A stretch of DNA of 64,000 nt from Bacteroidales bacterium (GTDB taxonomy: Bacteria > Bacteroidota > Bacteroidia > Bacteroidales > Paludibacteraceae). Below, in pieces: positions 18,301 through 27,136 of this stretch. The position numbers and the translations under genes were made by a program. The notes under the pieces are model-generated. The model was given only the letters and a program-made list of their open reading frames with translations. It made no database searches and had not been told where the DNA came from. The DNA lies in contig SUXE01000019.1 in assembly GCA_015061115.1 (NCBI GenBank), positions 1 through 64,000 of the forward strand. Direction: 5' to 3'. Each line of letters starts with the position of its first letter. The first letter of the stretch is position 1.

Positions 18301-20528
18301 GCAAAGAGTCATTCAAACGTTGCTATGCTGTTCAGGAATTGCAAGGAGACAAGTGGGTTGTGATAGAAGGTCCGACACATGACACTGCTATTGTGATCTC
18401 TACCGTCAACATGAATGAGAAAGAGCATATTGTCCGTGTGATTTCAGGAACAGATTGCGATAAAATTGCAAATGGAGATGTCACTGATGGTGATCCAGAA
18501 TCAGCAGACAGAATAGGAGACACATTGAAGATTAAGAACACAAGCATCTTCTTCAAATCTACAATCACTGGAATTTGCGAGAAGATGGACGACGTACTTG
18601 TTGAGATCGACGGTGACAACCTAGACAATTTGGTTGCTGGAACAAGCATCAAGTGGTATACACAGGCAATCGGTGATTCTGCATTTATTGAGATTCCTAG
18701 TGCAGAAAACCAAACAAGCGTCCACTTGAATCTTCAAGGTGAGACTACAATCAAAGTCGCTTTGACAAAAGAGACTACTGAATTGGTTAAGGCGCAAAAG
18801 AAGATCGTTTCAGAAGACAGTTTGAAGATCAAGTTGACTACAGACAAAGAGAAAGCTTGCTACGGAGAGGCAGTCAACCTAAAAGTTGAATCAATCAAGG
18901 GAGTATACGCATCTCTAGTTTGGGAAGACAACAGCGACGTTGCAGAGCGTAATGTGGCAGCCGATACTATCATGTACAAGGTGGTTGCAGAAAGCAAACT
19001 TGGTTACTGTCCAAATGTGGCAGACTCAGTGAAACTTGTGGTTGATTTCAAACCAGAGGTTGAATTGGCAATCAGCAGAGACGCCGTTTGTGATGACTCA
19101 AGCGATGTCAAGCTAACAATCACGTCTGCTCAAGAAAGGAACGATTTGATCTACACTTGGAAGGATTTTGAGACTAAAGATACTGTCTTAACAGACACTC
19201 CAAAGGAGAACAAGACATACGAGGCTACTGTAAGCACAGCACTTGGAATTTGTGAAAGCGTGACATTGAGCAAGTCAGTCTCAGTCGCAGGCAACGTTGA
19301 GTTTGCAGCAAAAGCATCAGACAGCATCTTCTGTAAGGGAGACGAAGTGAAGATCGCAATTGAAAAAATCAACGGTGGTTCTCTAAACGAAAACATCAGA
19401 TTCACTTTGAATGATAAAGAGTTCACTGGAGACACTGTAAAAGAAATCGCCAACACACCAATCTTCGCATTGCGTGCTACTGACTTGACTGGCGGATGCC
19501 CTGATGCTGTAGACACAATAAGAATCAAGGTTGACGAGCCTGTAGAATTCACTTTGAGTCAGACTGCCAATACTATATGTAATGTAGGATCAGACAGCGT
19601 CAAGATCTCTATCAATGCAGCACCTTCAGCAAACTACAGCTACGCATGGTCTACAGGAGAGACAGACACAACAATGATCACGGTCTATCCAAATGTAGAT
19701 TCAACATATACTGTTAAAGGAAACAGTCAATATGGAAAATGTCCTGCATTGGAGCGTACAGCAAGCATCAAAGTCAACGAAGCAGTCAAAGTTTCTATCG
19801 AAGCTGATGTCGACAGAATATGCCAGACAGGTACAGACTCAGTCAAGCTTACAGCGATGGCAGAAAACGGAGAGCCTACTTCATGGATCTGGTGGGACGG
19901 TGCTGTAACAACAACACCAGTACGTTCATTCCTTCCAACTGCCACAAGTGCAGTATGGGTAAGAGGAAACGACAATGTATGTGCGGTCAGCGACACTGCA
20001 AGCGTAACTATCTCAGTAGACGCGCCACACACAGCACACCTTGCGACAACATCAACTAAATTTGTTTACGGAGGTTCTATTGACATGGTTGCTTCATTCA
20101 ATGGCAACGTATCAGGTCCAATCACATGGTACAGTGAGAACAACGAAGGAGATGTCACAACACTTGGTGAGACAGAAGAGTTGAAATTCACAGATATGCC
20201 AAACGGAGATACAAAGTATTACTTCGTCGCTAAGAACGGAGCATGTACAGATATCAAGAGTGAAATCATGACAATCAAGCTTGTCGACGACATCGAGATC
20301 CCTACCGTCTTCACACCATACGAAAAGAACGGAGAGAACGACGAGTTCATGCTGGGTTACGAAGTTGTGATCTACGACAGATTCGGCAACCTGATCCACC
20401 GAGGCGACAACGGTTGGGATGGAACATACAAAGGAGATGTGGCTGACGCAGGTGTCTACGTCTACACATTGATTCTAAAGGATGGTCGTGAGATGAAGGG
20501 TACAATTCAGGTGTTTAAAAGAGACTAA
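15372..20528 (+). CDS. Very large secreted protein with type B sorting domain
   Basis: The 1718-residue product has a signal peptide. A start at 15408 (MNKRFTLLKVLLAFMLSFVG) would give a more usual N-terminus than 15372 and is equally possible. The first about 930 residues parallel the 1120-residue paralog (Cna-B/carboxypeptidase-regulatory-like repeats, then a Big_2-like module with TANTIGLTGFVTII). The extra about 600 residues form a string of Ig/PKD-like domains with recurring D-S-V-K, cysteine pairs and CxxxxD patterns. The end repeats EIPTVFTPYEKNGENDEF, VVIYDRFGNLI, GWDGTYKG and DAGVYVYTLILKDG, the type B sorting domain. I infer a T9SS-exported surface protein. It is translated just ahead of its OmpA-like gene (3-bp gap). 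Confidence 0.85.
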   Translation: MKKIIRKYMNKRFTLLKVLLAFMLSFVGQLSFADGILVFQVTDTKNKPLEGVKIKLSGDSAIADLELTTDALGRYTNPKFTSGTYNYQVMYGDWAKGSIIVPEEEFGWANINFRELMISFKDNDGNAIVGRTAKLYVDNNGEKGEFIGTKMSDSTGLVKFVIPEGKYIYETLKGTAKITVDDKVKTQEVAIPSGDITHKTFFEFQKDSLPYKVSSEAIKVYIPSESGKDSLFGEVQVPFGEYSRTKSKVNTKAGAYKFEVNTDQFGLVVGTFNVDDNDPIDSLIIPINIDSYYKGQGGDAGEGGEQSGDTTKPYEKQLAVWDTVPGIGTYVNINVYDPDVPGKPLENVFCYMDMLSVGKPMPYALTNEDGQCTLLAKPGEAYTLHIANLEIDIPNLQSDTTININLNRKDYTELLFKVSFEGEFFNPTTIKQVVFDTRYETDSFYMPANLVMLPTKNETNDTLYYVNPLRVGAGGYDFHFTINEMRDLGYKEHYIYIWENDLNRDARHNIVPEYKVKIVLCKPDTVSRYLNAFPVIVNNNNYHTDFNGELIYKTEKDSVSIQAVKKTMNFHVTNDTTVYFPFEKRVQNVYFKFVHDGQVVYPEIQYLEVFVDDSSDVNESAGILVSKTGQIGDKTYNTFPDSLNLEEGDYYIRYTMKDFYYDGTFDWKFDIENARGTDTTIYIVIPTKRNVELIITDVLSEYVEGVFGKIYKWDESGEKLINSFTYDASNHEQLKSDANGIVKDHLLPGKYQLRILDIVKNFVVGDYDLRFDIRDGVPLRHVKFIVKNKNTQKPMQGLELVVNKDSAQYSTDVTSETGEITIECVNGDYSYVLNYGKDHADSFTVKNDTTIYIYVEDEVKIENLVLDAKDCVAEGGSVQVVPIVTPNNATRQTLKWSMDNPVLGYIDATGKFTANTIGLTGFVTIIATTTDGTNITAEKMIQIGGSSCGDSIKTEFEGGGDEIARTDDSLKIIITPGKESFKRCYAVQELQGDKWVVIEGPTHDTAIVISTVNMNEKEHIVRVISGTDCDKIANGDVTDGDPESADRIGDTLKIKNTSIFFKSTITGICEKMDDVLVEIDGDNLDNLVAGTSIKWYTQAIGDSAFIEIPSAENQTSVHLNLQGETTIKVALTKETTELVKAQKKIVSEDSLKIKLTTDKEKACYGEAVNLKVESIKGVYASLVWEDNSDVAERNVAADTIMYKVVAESKLGYCPNVADSVKLVVDFKPEVELAISRDAVCDDSSDVKLTITSAQERNDLIYTWKDFETKDTVLTDTPKENKTYEATVSTALGICESVTLSKSVSVAGNVEFAAKASDSIFCKGDEVKIAIEKINGGSLNENIRFTLNDKEFTGDTVKEIANTPIFALRATDLTGGCPDAVDTIRIKVDEPVEFTLSQTANTICNVGSDSVKISINAAPSANYSYAWSTGETDTTMITVYPNVDSTYTVKGNSQYGKCPALERTASIKVNEAVKVSIEADVDRICQTGTDSVKLTAMAENGEPTSWIWWDGAVTTTPVRSFLPTATSAVWVRGNDNVCAVSDTASVTISVDAPHTAHLATTSTKFVYGGSIDMVASFNGNVSGPITWYSENNEGDVTTLGETEELKFTDMPNGDTKYYFVAKNGACTDIKSEIMTIKLVDDIEIPTVFTPYEKNGENDEFMLGYEVVIYDRFGNLIHRGDNGWDGTYKGDVADAGVYVYTLILKDGREMKGTIQVFKRD

Positions 20529-20531
20529 AAA

Positions 20532-22097
20532 ATGAAATCAAAAAATACAATAACGCTATTGGCTGGACTTGCTTTCGCAGGCATGGCCATAGCGGCACCT
20601 CAGGGTGGATTCAACAAATATGAGAACGCCACAAAAGACAACGTGACTGCCACATACAGAGATGGCTACGTGATTTTAAGAAGTGGTGACAGCATTTTCA
20701 TCGGCAAGCAGACAGCGAACGGAATCGAGAACAAAGAGTTCAACAAGAGCCTGACTTCATTGAAGGCTGACGGTGCTATCAGCTATGCCAACGGTATGGC
20801 ATTCTACAGCAAGGATGGCGACATCTATGCGGCTAAGGAGAAAGAGTTCGGTAAATTCAAGAAAGGCAAAAAGCAGTGGATTCCTGGACTTGGCAAAGAA
20901 AGAAACGATTTCCATGGAAGCATGTTGGCTTACGCCAGCTGGAGATATCTGCCAAAAGATGTAGCTTCTGCAAAGAACCCTTCCGTCACATCTGACGGAA
21001 AAACCATCTACTTCGCTTCCAATGCTGACGGATCAAAAGGATTCGACATTTGGAAGACAAGCATAAACGAAGATGGCGAATGGGCTCCTGCAGAACGACT
21101 TGGAAAAGAGGTGAACAGCCTTGGTAACGAGGACTTCCCTATCGTACTTGGAGATTCACTTATCGCATTCGGTTCCGACCGTAAAGGATACACGACAATG
21201 CCAGACAGCGGAAAATTCCATACTTATATCAGCAAGATCGAAGATTGGAAGAGGCCACAGCTATTGTCGAAATACGAGTCGGATAAGAAAAAAGAGGAAG
21301 AGAAACAGTTGATTGCGACAAAGGAGGACAAGAGCGCAAACAACCAATCTTCTTACAACCAGCAGACTACTGTTCAACCAGCTGATGATCAGATAGCAAA
21401 CAACAATACAGCAAACGGACAGTCAGGTTCAAATACGTCTACTGAGGCAAATACAAACGGACAGTCGTCAACTGATTCTTCTAATTTATCTTACTCACCT
21501 GTAGTAACCAATGTGAATTCTGAAGAAAAGATTCCGTACAATCCATTCGACGATGGAAAGCCGAAAGAAGAGGTATTCAACTATGAGGATGACATCATCG
21601 ACGATACAAAGTCTGAGAACGACCGTATTCTGGAATTGCTGACAAAAGAAGAAACCTCAATGGAGCCAAACAAGAAGGTTTCTGTTGCAGATCTTAACGA
21701 AGTTTTCAGCAACGACCAAGATGCAGTGGTGAAAGCATCCAAAAATGTGGTTGCGACGGCAGACAAACGAATCTTCTATTTTGATTACGACAAAGACGTT
21801 GTGAACAACTCCGACTATGAGAAAGACTTTGAGGTAATCTTGGAATTCATCAACTTCTATCCAAAGAACAGTTTCCTTGTGATCGGACACACTGACGAGC
21901 GTGGCACATACGAGTATAACGACGCGTTGAGTATGAAGCGTGCCAAGAAGATCGAGAGCATCTTGGTCAGCAAGGGTGTCAGCAGAAAACGTCTGTTCAC
22001 AATGGCATTGGGAGAGTACAAGCCTGTATTCAAAAATGCACAGACAGAAGAGCAGCACCAGAAAAACAGAAGAGTGGAAATCTTAATAATGGAGTAA
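20532..22097 (+). CDS. OmpA-family protein with PD40 propeller, paralog 2
   Basis: The 521-residue product has the same plan as the protein at 12694: signal peptide (ITLLAGLAFAGMAIAA), PD40 region (NPSVTSDGKTIYFASNADG, GFDIWKTSINEDG, NSLGNEDFPIV, FGSDRK), linker, and OmpA domain (RIFYFDYDKDVV, VIGHTDERGTYEYN, LSMKRAKKI, NRRVEILIME). The linker (about 255-320) differs from the paralog and is rich in Asn, Ser, Thr and Gln (NNQSSYNQQ, NTANGQSGSN). It lies 3 bp after its large partner and 4 bp before the PorP-like gene, a tight operon. Confidence 0.87.
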   Translation: MKSKNTITLLAGLAFAGMAIAAPQGGFNKYENATKDNVTATYRDGYVILRSGDSIFIGKQTANGIENKEFNKSLTSLKADGAISYANGMAFYSKDGDIYAAKEKEFGKFKKGKKQWIPGLGKERNDFHGSMLAYASWRYLPKDVASAKNPSVTSDGKTIYFASNADGSKGFDIWKTSINEDGEWAPAERLGKEVNSLGNEDFPIVLGDSLIAFGSDRKGYTTMPDSGKFHTYISKIEDWKRPQLLSKYESDKKKEEEKQLIATKEDKSANNQSSYNQQTTVQPADDQIANNNTANGQSGSNTSTEANTNGQSSTDSSNLSYSPVVTNVNSEEKIPYNPFDDGKPKEEVFNYEDDIIDDTKSENDRILELLTKEETSMEPNKKVSVADLNEVFSNDQDAVVKASKNVVATADKRIFYFDYDKDVVNNSDYEKDFEVILEFINFYPKNSFLVIGHTDERGTYEYNDALSMKRAKKIESILVSKGVSRKRLFTMALGEYKPVFKNAQTEEQHQKNRRVEILIME

Positions 22098-22101
22098 GAA
22101 A

Positions 22102-23001
22102 ATGAAATTCAATATAAAAAGAGCAGTCATTGCTACCGCAACTTCTTTATCAGCACTATTTTGTTCTGCGCAACAGGATTTGATGGTGTCACAGCAGGTT
22201 TTCTCCCGTATCAACGTCAATCCTGCAGGTACAGGTAACAACAAAGGGTTTGACGCATTCTTGCTTGGCCGTATACAGTGGGCCGGAGTCGACAACTCAC
22301 CAATGACAGGAGTGTTGAACTTCACAGGCTACAGCGAGAATGTGAAATCTAGTTTCGGTTTGACAGTCAACTACGACAACATTGGAGTCGGCAACAGCCA
22401 GACAAACGCACAGGCGGTATACGCATACCACATCGACTTGAATCCAAAGTACATCCTGTCACTTGGTATTTCAGCAGGTTTTAATGTAGGTTCATTCGAC
22501 CCTCTTAAAAATACACTGAAAGATGAATCCGAGGTTGGCAAGTCTACATACGTCGCAGACAAGACGACCGAGATCAGTCCAGATTTCAACGCAGGAGCCG
22601 AGATAAGCAACGAGCACTGGTTGGCAGGATTCTCTTGCACTCACATGCTAAACGACACGTCGACAACATTCAGAAAAGGCCGCCATTTCTACATCTATGG
22701 AAGAGGATTCTTCAACATCACTCCAAGTTTTGATTTGGCACCACTGTTCTCATACATGCACAAGCACAACACCAACACAACAGAAATCGGATGTCAGGCA
22801 TTCTTCAAAAAGATGATTTGGGGCGGTGTGGCATGGAAACCAGACTTGAACAGATTCACAGAGATGTCGATGTTGAGTATCACCGCAGGTTTTGAGTGGG
22901 CAAACCGTTTCCGATTCGGTTACAGCTACGACATGAACCTCGGAAAATACAACAACCTTCCATCCAACACTCATGAGTTGATGCTAAGTGCACACTTCTA
23001 A
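22102..23001 (+). CDS. PorP/SprF-family outer-membrane protein, paralog 2
   Basis: The 299-residue product has a signal peptide (TATSLSALFCSAQ). It then has QQDLMVSQQVFSRINVNPAGTGN and a C-terminal NNLPSNTHELMLSAHF, nearly the same ends as the paralog at 14142. The middle has diverged more. The pairing of each copy with its own CHU_C protein suggests dedicated substrate handling. It ends the second unit. Confidence 0.9.
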   Translation: MKFNIKRAVIATATSLSALFCSAQQDLMVSQQVFSRINVNPAGTGNNKGFDAFLLGRIQWAGVDNSPMTGVLNFTGYSENVKSSFGLTVNYDNIGVGNSQTNAQAVYAYHIDLNPKYILSLGISAGFNVGSFDPLKNTLKDESEVGKSTYVADKTTEISPDFNAGAEISNEHWLAGFSCTHMLNDTSTTFRKGRHFYIYGRGFFNITPSFDLAPLFSYMHKHNTNTTEIGCQAFFKKMIWGGVAWKPDLNRFTEMSMLSITAGFEWANRFRFGYSYDMNLGKYNNLPSNTHELMLSAHF

Positions 23002-23020
23002 TACACAAAGGGACCAGTAG

Positions 23021-23042
23021 GGGCAATCCCTTGCGGTTGCCC
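23021..23042. repeat. Short intergenic hairpin GGGCAA/TTGCCC
   Basis: GGGCAA, 10 nt, TTGCCC, preceded by AGTA. It looks like one of the small dispersed palindromes found between genes in this phylum. No function is apparent. Confidence 0.4.
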
Positions 23043-23066
23043 AAATCTCTTATGGAATATAAAAAC

Positions 23067-23102
23067 AAAGCGAGAATATGCATTTGCACATTCTCGCTTT
23101 TG
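23067..23102. terminator. Terminator between PorP paralog 2 and the Rpn gene
   Basis: AAAGCGAGAAT, 12-nt loop, ATTCTCGCTTT and T-rich end. It lies in a convergent intergenic region and probably serves both strands. Confidence 0.8.
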
Positions 23103-23122
23103 ATTTAAGATGATTTATATCC

Positions 23123-24037
23123 TTAAAGAGTTTCTATTTCATTCAAAGACAGTTTGGTTAGTTTGGCTATGAGAGATGGATTCATTCCTTCTTTCTTCAT
23201 TTCTTTTGCAATTTGGATGGAATTATTTTTCCTGCCTTCCTCAATACCTTCTTTCCTACCTTCCTCAATACCTTCTTTCCTACCTTCCTCAATACCTTCT
23301 TTTCTACCATCCTCAAGACCTCGCTCGTATCCAGCCTCCTCCATATCAACCTCATCCTCAAGGGCTTTCATACTTGCCTCATAGATCCTGTGTTCTTTCT
23401 CGGAAAGAGCACCTATCTTAGCCTTCTCGATGAGACGAAGAAGTCCTTCATCCGCTCGCTCGTATACTGATGGGTCGATATTTTCCATACGTCCTAAATT
23501 TTTGAAGAAGTCAAACCAAATGTCTCTTTTGGTTATGTTGTTGGCATCAAAAGAGAACTGAGGCAAAGATACAAAATATTTTCGATGTCTGTCCCAAAAT
23601 ATTTTTCCTGTATCCAAATCACACTCTGCGGTACGTGTAACCGCCTTGTCGATATCTGCCATGTTCTTGCCCATGATGAAGATGCCGATGATTTTAGGGA
23701 TGTCTTTCTTCATCTTCTTCCATGCGAAACCTCTTTTGATCTTGCTGTCCATAAGTTTGTAGACGTAGAAGTTGGCACGTGTCTTGAAAAATTTCTGACA
23801 GGAGTTCTGCATCTCAATCAAGATGGAATTTCCTTTGTTGGTCGTGCAGAGAAGGTCGAATGTGACACCTCGCTTGTCCTTTTGGGATGCTGTTTTCTCC
23901 ACATTCTCAAACTTTACTCTTGTGATTGTGTCTTCGTCGCCATCCAAAATGGCATTTAGAAATGATTTCATGATGATCGGGTCTGACATGCAATACTTGA
24001 ACCCGAAATCACATCGTAAATCGATAAATTTACCCAT
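23123..24037 (-). CDS. Rpn family PD-(D/E)XK nuclease / putative transposase
   Basis: The 304-residue product starts MGKFIDLRCDFGFKYCMSDP, continues with FLNAILDG, then GVTFDLLCTTNKGNSILIEMQN, the D-x-n-E-x-Q core of the PDDEXK_2 transposase-like family. These proteins resemble RpnA-type nucleases that stimulate recA-independent recombination. The C-terminus holds three near-identical eight-residue repeats (GRKEGIEE), encoded by 24-bp DNA repeats, then a short basic tail. The gene stands alone and could be a mobile or defence-related accessory gene. A solitary -7 box candidate TATATTTG is at 24108-24101. Confidence 0.85.
   Translation of the reverse strand: MGKFIDLRCDFGFKYCMSDPIIMKSFLNAILDGDEDTITRVKFENVEKTASQKDKRGVTFDLLCTTNKGNSILIEMQNSCQKFFKTRANFYVYKLMDSKIKRGFAWKKMKKDIPKIIGIFIMGKNMADIDKAVTRTAECDLDTGKIFWDRHRKYFVSLPQFSFDANNITKRDIWFDFFKNLGRMENIDPSVYERADEGLLRLIEKAKIGALSEKEHRIYEASMKALEDEVDMEEAGYERGLEDGRKEGIEEGRKEGIEEGRKEGIEEGRKNNSIQIAKEMKKEGMNPSLIAKLTKLSLNEIETL
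23234..23321 (-). repeat. 24-bp tandem repeat within the Rpn gene
   Basis: Three nearly identical 24-bp units plus a partial fourth (23234-23257, 23258-23281, 23282-23305, 23306-23321). Each encodes the eight residues GRKEGIEE. The period is a multiple of 3, so copy number can change without a frameshift. Confidence 0.9.
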
Positions 24038-24249
24038 TGTTTATCTGTTTTTATTTTTGTACTATGTCTAATCATAAAATGACTAAACAATTTTTGTATG
24101 CAAATATATGAATTTTTATATAATTGATAGCATTACAAAATATAATGCGTATATTTTATCGAAATCAAATCATCAACGTCCAACACAATTGTATATTTAT
24201 GTCTTCTTTATCTTACACAACATACATTTTGAAAAATCATACGCAAAAC

Positions 24250-24281
24250 TTTGACATAAACCTTTAAATATGTTAAATTCG
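24250..24281 (+). promoter_or_regulatory. Promoter of the O-acetylation cluster
   Basis: TTTG (24250-24253), 20 bp, TAAATTCG (24274-24281; one mismatch from TAnnTTTG). It lies 21 bp upstream of the first SGNH gene, in the 265-bp divergent region after the Rpn gene. Confidence 0.4.
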
Positions 24282-24302
24282 CATTTATTAACGAATGCAT
24301 AA

Positions 24303-25871
24303 ATGAGACGACATATAGAATTATTGTTTTTCGTTGCAGTCATTGCCGTGTTGGCAGTGGTCTGCTTTTTTATGCCCAAAGATGGCATTTCAGTGGCAGG
24401 AACGACTCTTCGTTTCCCTTCAATCACTGAAGTTCTTACTCCAGCAGACAAATCAAGAATGTCTATTGAAGGTCTTTTGTCGGACCGTGAAAACAGTATG
24501 AAAATACAGGCGTTGCCAGACTCTGTCATCGAGGCCCGTCGTAAACTTATGCAGGCTGCAGACTCTATGCGTGTGCGAGACTCCCTGCTTCTTGCCGACA
24601 CTATCAATTTCTACAAGACTTTCTTTGCAGAAAATCCGTCGAGATTCTATCTTCCTGATTCTTCGGATGTATCGTATATAACAGACCTGATTGCCACTCT
24701 TCGCAGAGAAGCACGCAAAGGCATCGTGCATATCGCCCACTACGGAGATTCCCAGATTGAGGGCGACCGTATCACAAGTTCTATACGTTATGGTCTGCAA
24801 GACAAATTCGGAGGCGAGGGTCTTGGCATCATCCCTACCCTACAGATGATTCCGTCGATCACAGTCCAAGAATCAATTTCTGATAGTATCAGCCGTTATT
24901 TGGTAGACGGTACTCTAGTCCAAAAAGCATCCCATAAACGTTACGGTGCGTTAGGCCAGCTTTCTGAGATTAACGGTAAAACGACTATCACAATCAATAG
25001 TTTAGCCGTCAAAAACAAGAAATTCAACAAGATACGCTTATTCTACTCCACCCGCAAAAAAGGGTTGAAAGCCACTTTGACGGCTGGAGATCTCACCTAC
25101 GAGGCTGAAGATGAAGCAGGCAAGAAGTATGGCATGATGGAGTGGGATCTGCCTACAAAGATATCTACATTCAAGATCAGACTAGAAGGAGATGCAGAAC
25201 TTTACGGATTCTGTCTGACTGGAGACAAAGGTGTGGCTGTGACCAACATCGGTCTTCGTGGAAGTTCAGGAACTTTCTTCACAAGAATCGACGCCAAGTC
25301 GTTCAAGTATATGCACAACGCACTCAACACACGTCTAGTGATTATGGAGTTCGGTGGAAATGCGACTCCTTATTTGAGTACCGACAAGAAGATCGAAGGC
25401 TACTACAGTTCAATGGACGCTCAGATCAAATTTGTAAAGCAGCAACTGCCAAAGGCTAAAATCATTCTGATCGGACCTGCCGACATGGCTGAAACAGTGG
25501 ACGGAAAACTTCAGACCTACCGCAATCTTGAGAAAACGGTGGATCTGATGCAACGTGTAGCGAAAGATAATGGTGTGGCATTCTGGAATATGTATGGTGT
25601 GATGGGAGGAAAAAACTCCATCATCAGCTGGGTGTCTAACAAACCGGCTCTTGCCGCAAGCGACTACATCCACTTCTCCCGCAAAGGTGCTGAAAAAATC
25701 GCCCACCTGTTCCTGGAGAGTCTGAATGTCTACGACAGTTACTCGATGTTCCAATCGTCACTTGACAGAAGAAAGAAAGAGCTGTCGAAAAACAGAAAGA
25801 AAAAATTAAAGGAGATGTCGGCAAAGATTCCTGTCGACAAAACTTTTGCCGATTCAATATCAAAAAGATAA
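24303..25871 (+). CDS. SGNH-hydrolase-like protein of an acylation cluster
   Basis: The 522-residue product has an N-terminal membrane anchor (LLFFVAVIAVLAVVCFF, residues about 7-23) and a periplasmic domain with HYGDSQIEGD (Ser150 nucleophile candidate, block I). A late block V is SDYIHFSRKG (Asp454, His457). Together these give a GDSL/SGNH-like Ser-Asp-His set. Related proteins cooperate with MBOAT acyltransferases, finishing the transfer of acetyl groups to polysaccharide in the periplasm. The gene is followed by another SGNH-like gene and an MBOAT gene in the same direction. Substrate polymer unknown. Confidence 0.75.
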   Translation: MRRHIELLFFVAVIAVLAVVCFFMPKDGISVAGTTLRFPSITEVLTPADKSRMSIEGLLSDRENSMKIQALPDSVIEARRKLMQAADSMRVRDSLLLADTINFYKTFFAENPSRFYLPDSSDVSYITDLIATLRREARKGIVHIAHYGDSQIEGDRITSSIRYGLQDKFGGEGLGIIPTLQMIPSITVQESISDSISRYLVDGTLVQKASHKRYGALGQLSEINGKTTITINSLAVKNKKFNKIRLFYSTRKKGLKATLTAGDLTYEAEDEAGKKYGMMEWDLPTKISTFKIRLEGDAELYGFCLTGDKGVAVTNIGLRGSSGTFFTRIDAKSFKYMHNALNTRLVIMEFGGNATPYLSTDKKIEGYYSSMDAQIKFVKQQLPKAKIILIGPADMAETVDGKLQTYRNLEKTVDLMQRVAKDNGVAFWNMYGVMGGKNSIISWVSNKPALAASDYIHFSRKGAEKIAHLFLESLNVYDSYSMFQSSLDRRKKELSKNRKKKLKEMSAKIPVDKTFADSISKR

Positions 25872-25890
25872 GCCCAAAAAGAACTTAAAG

Positions 25891-27135
25891 ATGAAGGTTT
25901 TCAAAACAATAATAGTGCTGTTGACGTTGCTGAACGCGACATTCGCGTCGGCACAGGGATTTTTCAAAAACATTCCAAGAGACTATGATTTTATCCAATA
26001 CGATAAAAACAAGTTGGTATTTCCTGGAGACACCGGAACCATGCGCTATTTCTACGACAAACTTGACAGCATCGTGCTTTGCCGTGAAGGAAAGGTGAAC
26101 ATCCTCCACATCGGTGGCAGCCATGTACAGGCAGACGTGTTCTCCAACCGCATACGACGCAATCTGGATTCTTTGAATCTGGATTTCAAAAGTTCACGTG
26201 GACTGGTGTTCCCATTCAAGATTGCCGGCACTAACAATCCGCCAAACTACAATGTGACATACACAGGCAAATGGACATCAAGCCGAATTTTGAAACGTCA
26301 CGACAACATCGAGCTTGGTCTGATGGGAATCGCAGTGCAACCGAATTCGCCAGACGCCACAATGAAAATCAATCTCAACAGAGACGCCACATCTCGTTGG
26401 GAATGTACAGATTTGAAACTGATCGGTTACTCTGACAGTGCCTATTCATATCCAGTGATTATCAATCCTGTAGACAGTTCAAAAATCTACAGTATATATA
26501 ATGTGCTGGACGACGTGTATGAGTTCTCATTCGACACGCCTATCGACTCATTCACAATCGCGTTCGAACAGACGGACTCTGTTTTCCATCCGTTCACACT
26601 GTCTGGAATCCTTGCAGAGAACAACAGCAACGGAATCACCTACAATTCCGTCGGCATCAACGGAGCAAGCGTCATGAGTTGGCTCAAATGCGAAAAATTC
26701 CAGAAAGAGCTTCCTCTTGTCCTTCCCGACCTCGTGATTTTCGGAATCGGAATCAACGATGCTGTACCTAAAAACTTCAGTGGAGCCAAATTTTTGGACA
26801 ACTACAGCAAACTGATAGAAAAGATACAGGAGATTTCTCCAAACTGTGCGTTCATCTTCATCACGAACAACGATTCCTACCGTCGTTCGAAAGGACAATA
26901 CAGCGTCAACACGAATGGACAGATCGTTGAGGAAGTTTTCTTTGAATTGGCTAAGAAATATAACGGTGCCGTTTGGGACCAGTTCGCCATAATGGGTGGT
27001 CTGAAATCAATGAAGCAGTGGGAAAACGCAGGTTTGGCCCGCAAAGACAAGATTCACTTCACTCCAAATGGCTACATCCTATTAGGAGATTTATTCTACA
27101 ATGCATTGATTCAGAGTTATCTAAATTACAAATAA
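25891..27135 (+). CDS. SGNH-hydrolase-like secreted protein
   Basis: The 414-residue product has a signal peptide from the ATG at 25891 (MKVFKTIIVLLTLLNATFASAQ); a longer reading frame upstream would add 15 residues and overlap the preceding gene. Block I is ILHIGGSHVQAD (Ser77 candidate), a GxND block is FGIGINDA, and block V is KIHFTPNGY. This is the second of two consecutive SGNH-like proteins. It lies 1 bp ahead of the MBOAT gene, which supports a joint role in acyl transfer. Whether it adds or removes acetyl groups cannot be told. Confidence 0.75.
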   Translation: MKVFKTIIVLLTLLNATFASAQGFFKNIPRDYDFIQYDKNKLVFPGDTGTMRYFYDKLDSIVLCREGKVNILHIGGSHVQADVFSNRIRRNLDSLNLDFKSSRGLVFPFKIAGTNNPPNYNVTYTGKWTSSRILKRHDNIELGLMGIAVQPNSPDATMKINLNRDATSRWECTDLKLIGYSDSAYSYPVIINPVDSSKIYSIYNVLDDVYEFSFDTPIDSFTIAFEQTDSVFHPFTLSGILAENNSNGITYNSVGINGASVMSWLKCEKFQKELPLVLPDLVIFGIGINDAVPKNFSGAKFLDNYSKLIEKIQEISPNCAFIFITNNDSYRRSKGQYSVNTNGQIVEEVFFELAKKYNGAVWDQFAIMGGLKSMKQWENAGLARKDKIHFTPNGYILLGDLFYNALIQSYLNYK

Positions 27136-27136
27136 C

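Noticed and set aside
9313-20528. Frameshift or fusion between the two large secreted proteins
   Set aside because: Each has its own signal peptide, sorting domain and downstream partners, so they are complete separate genes.
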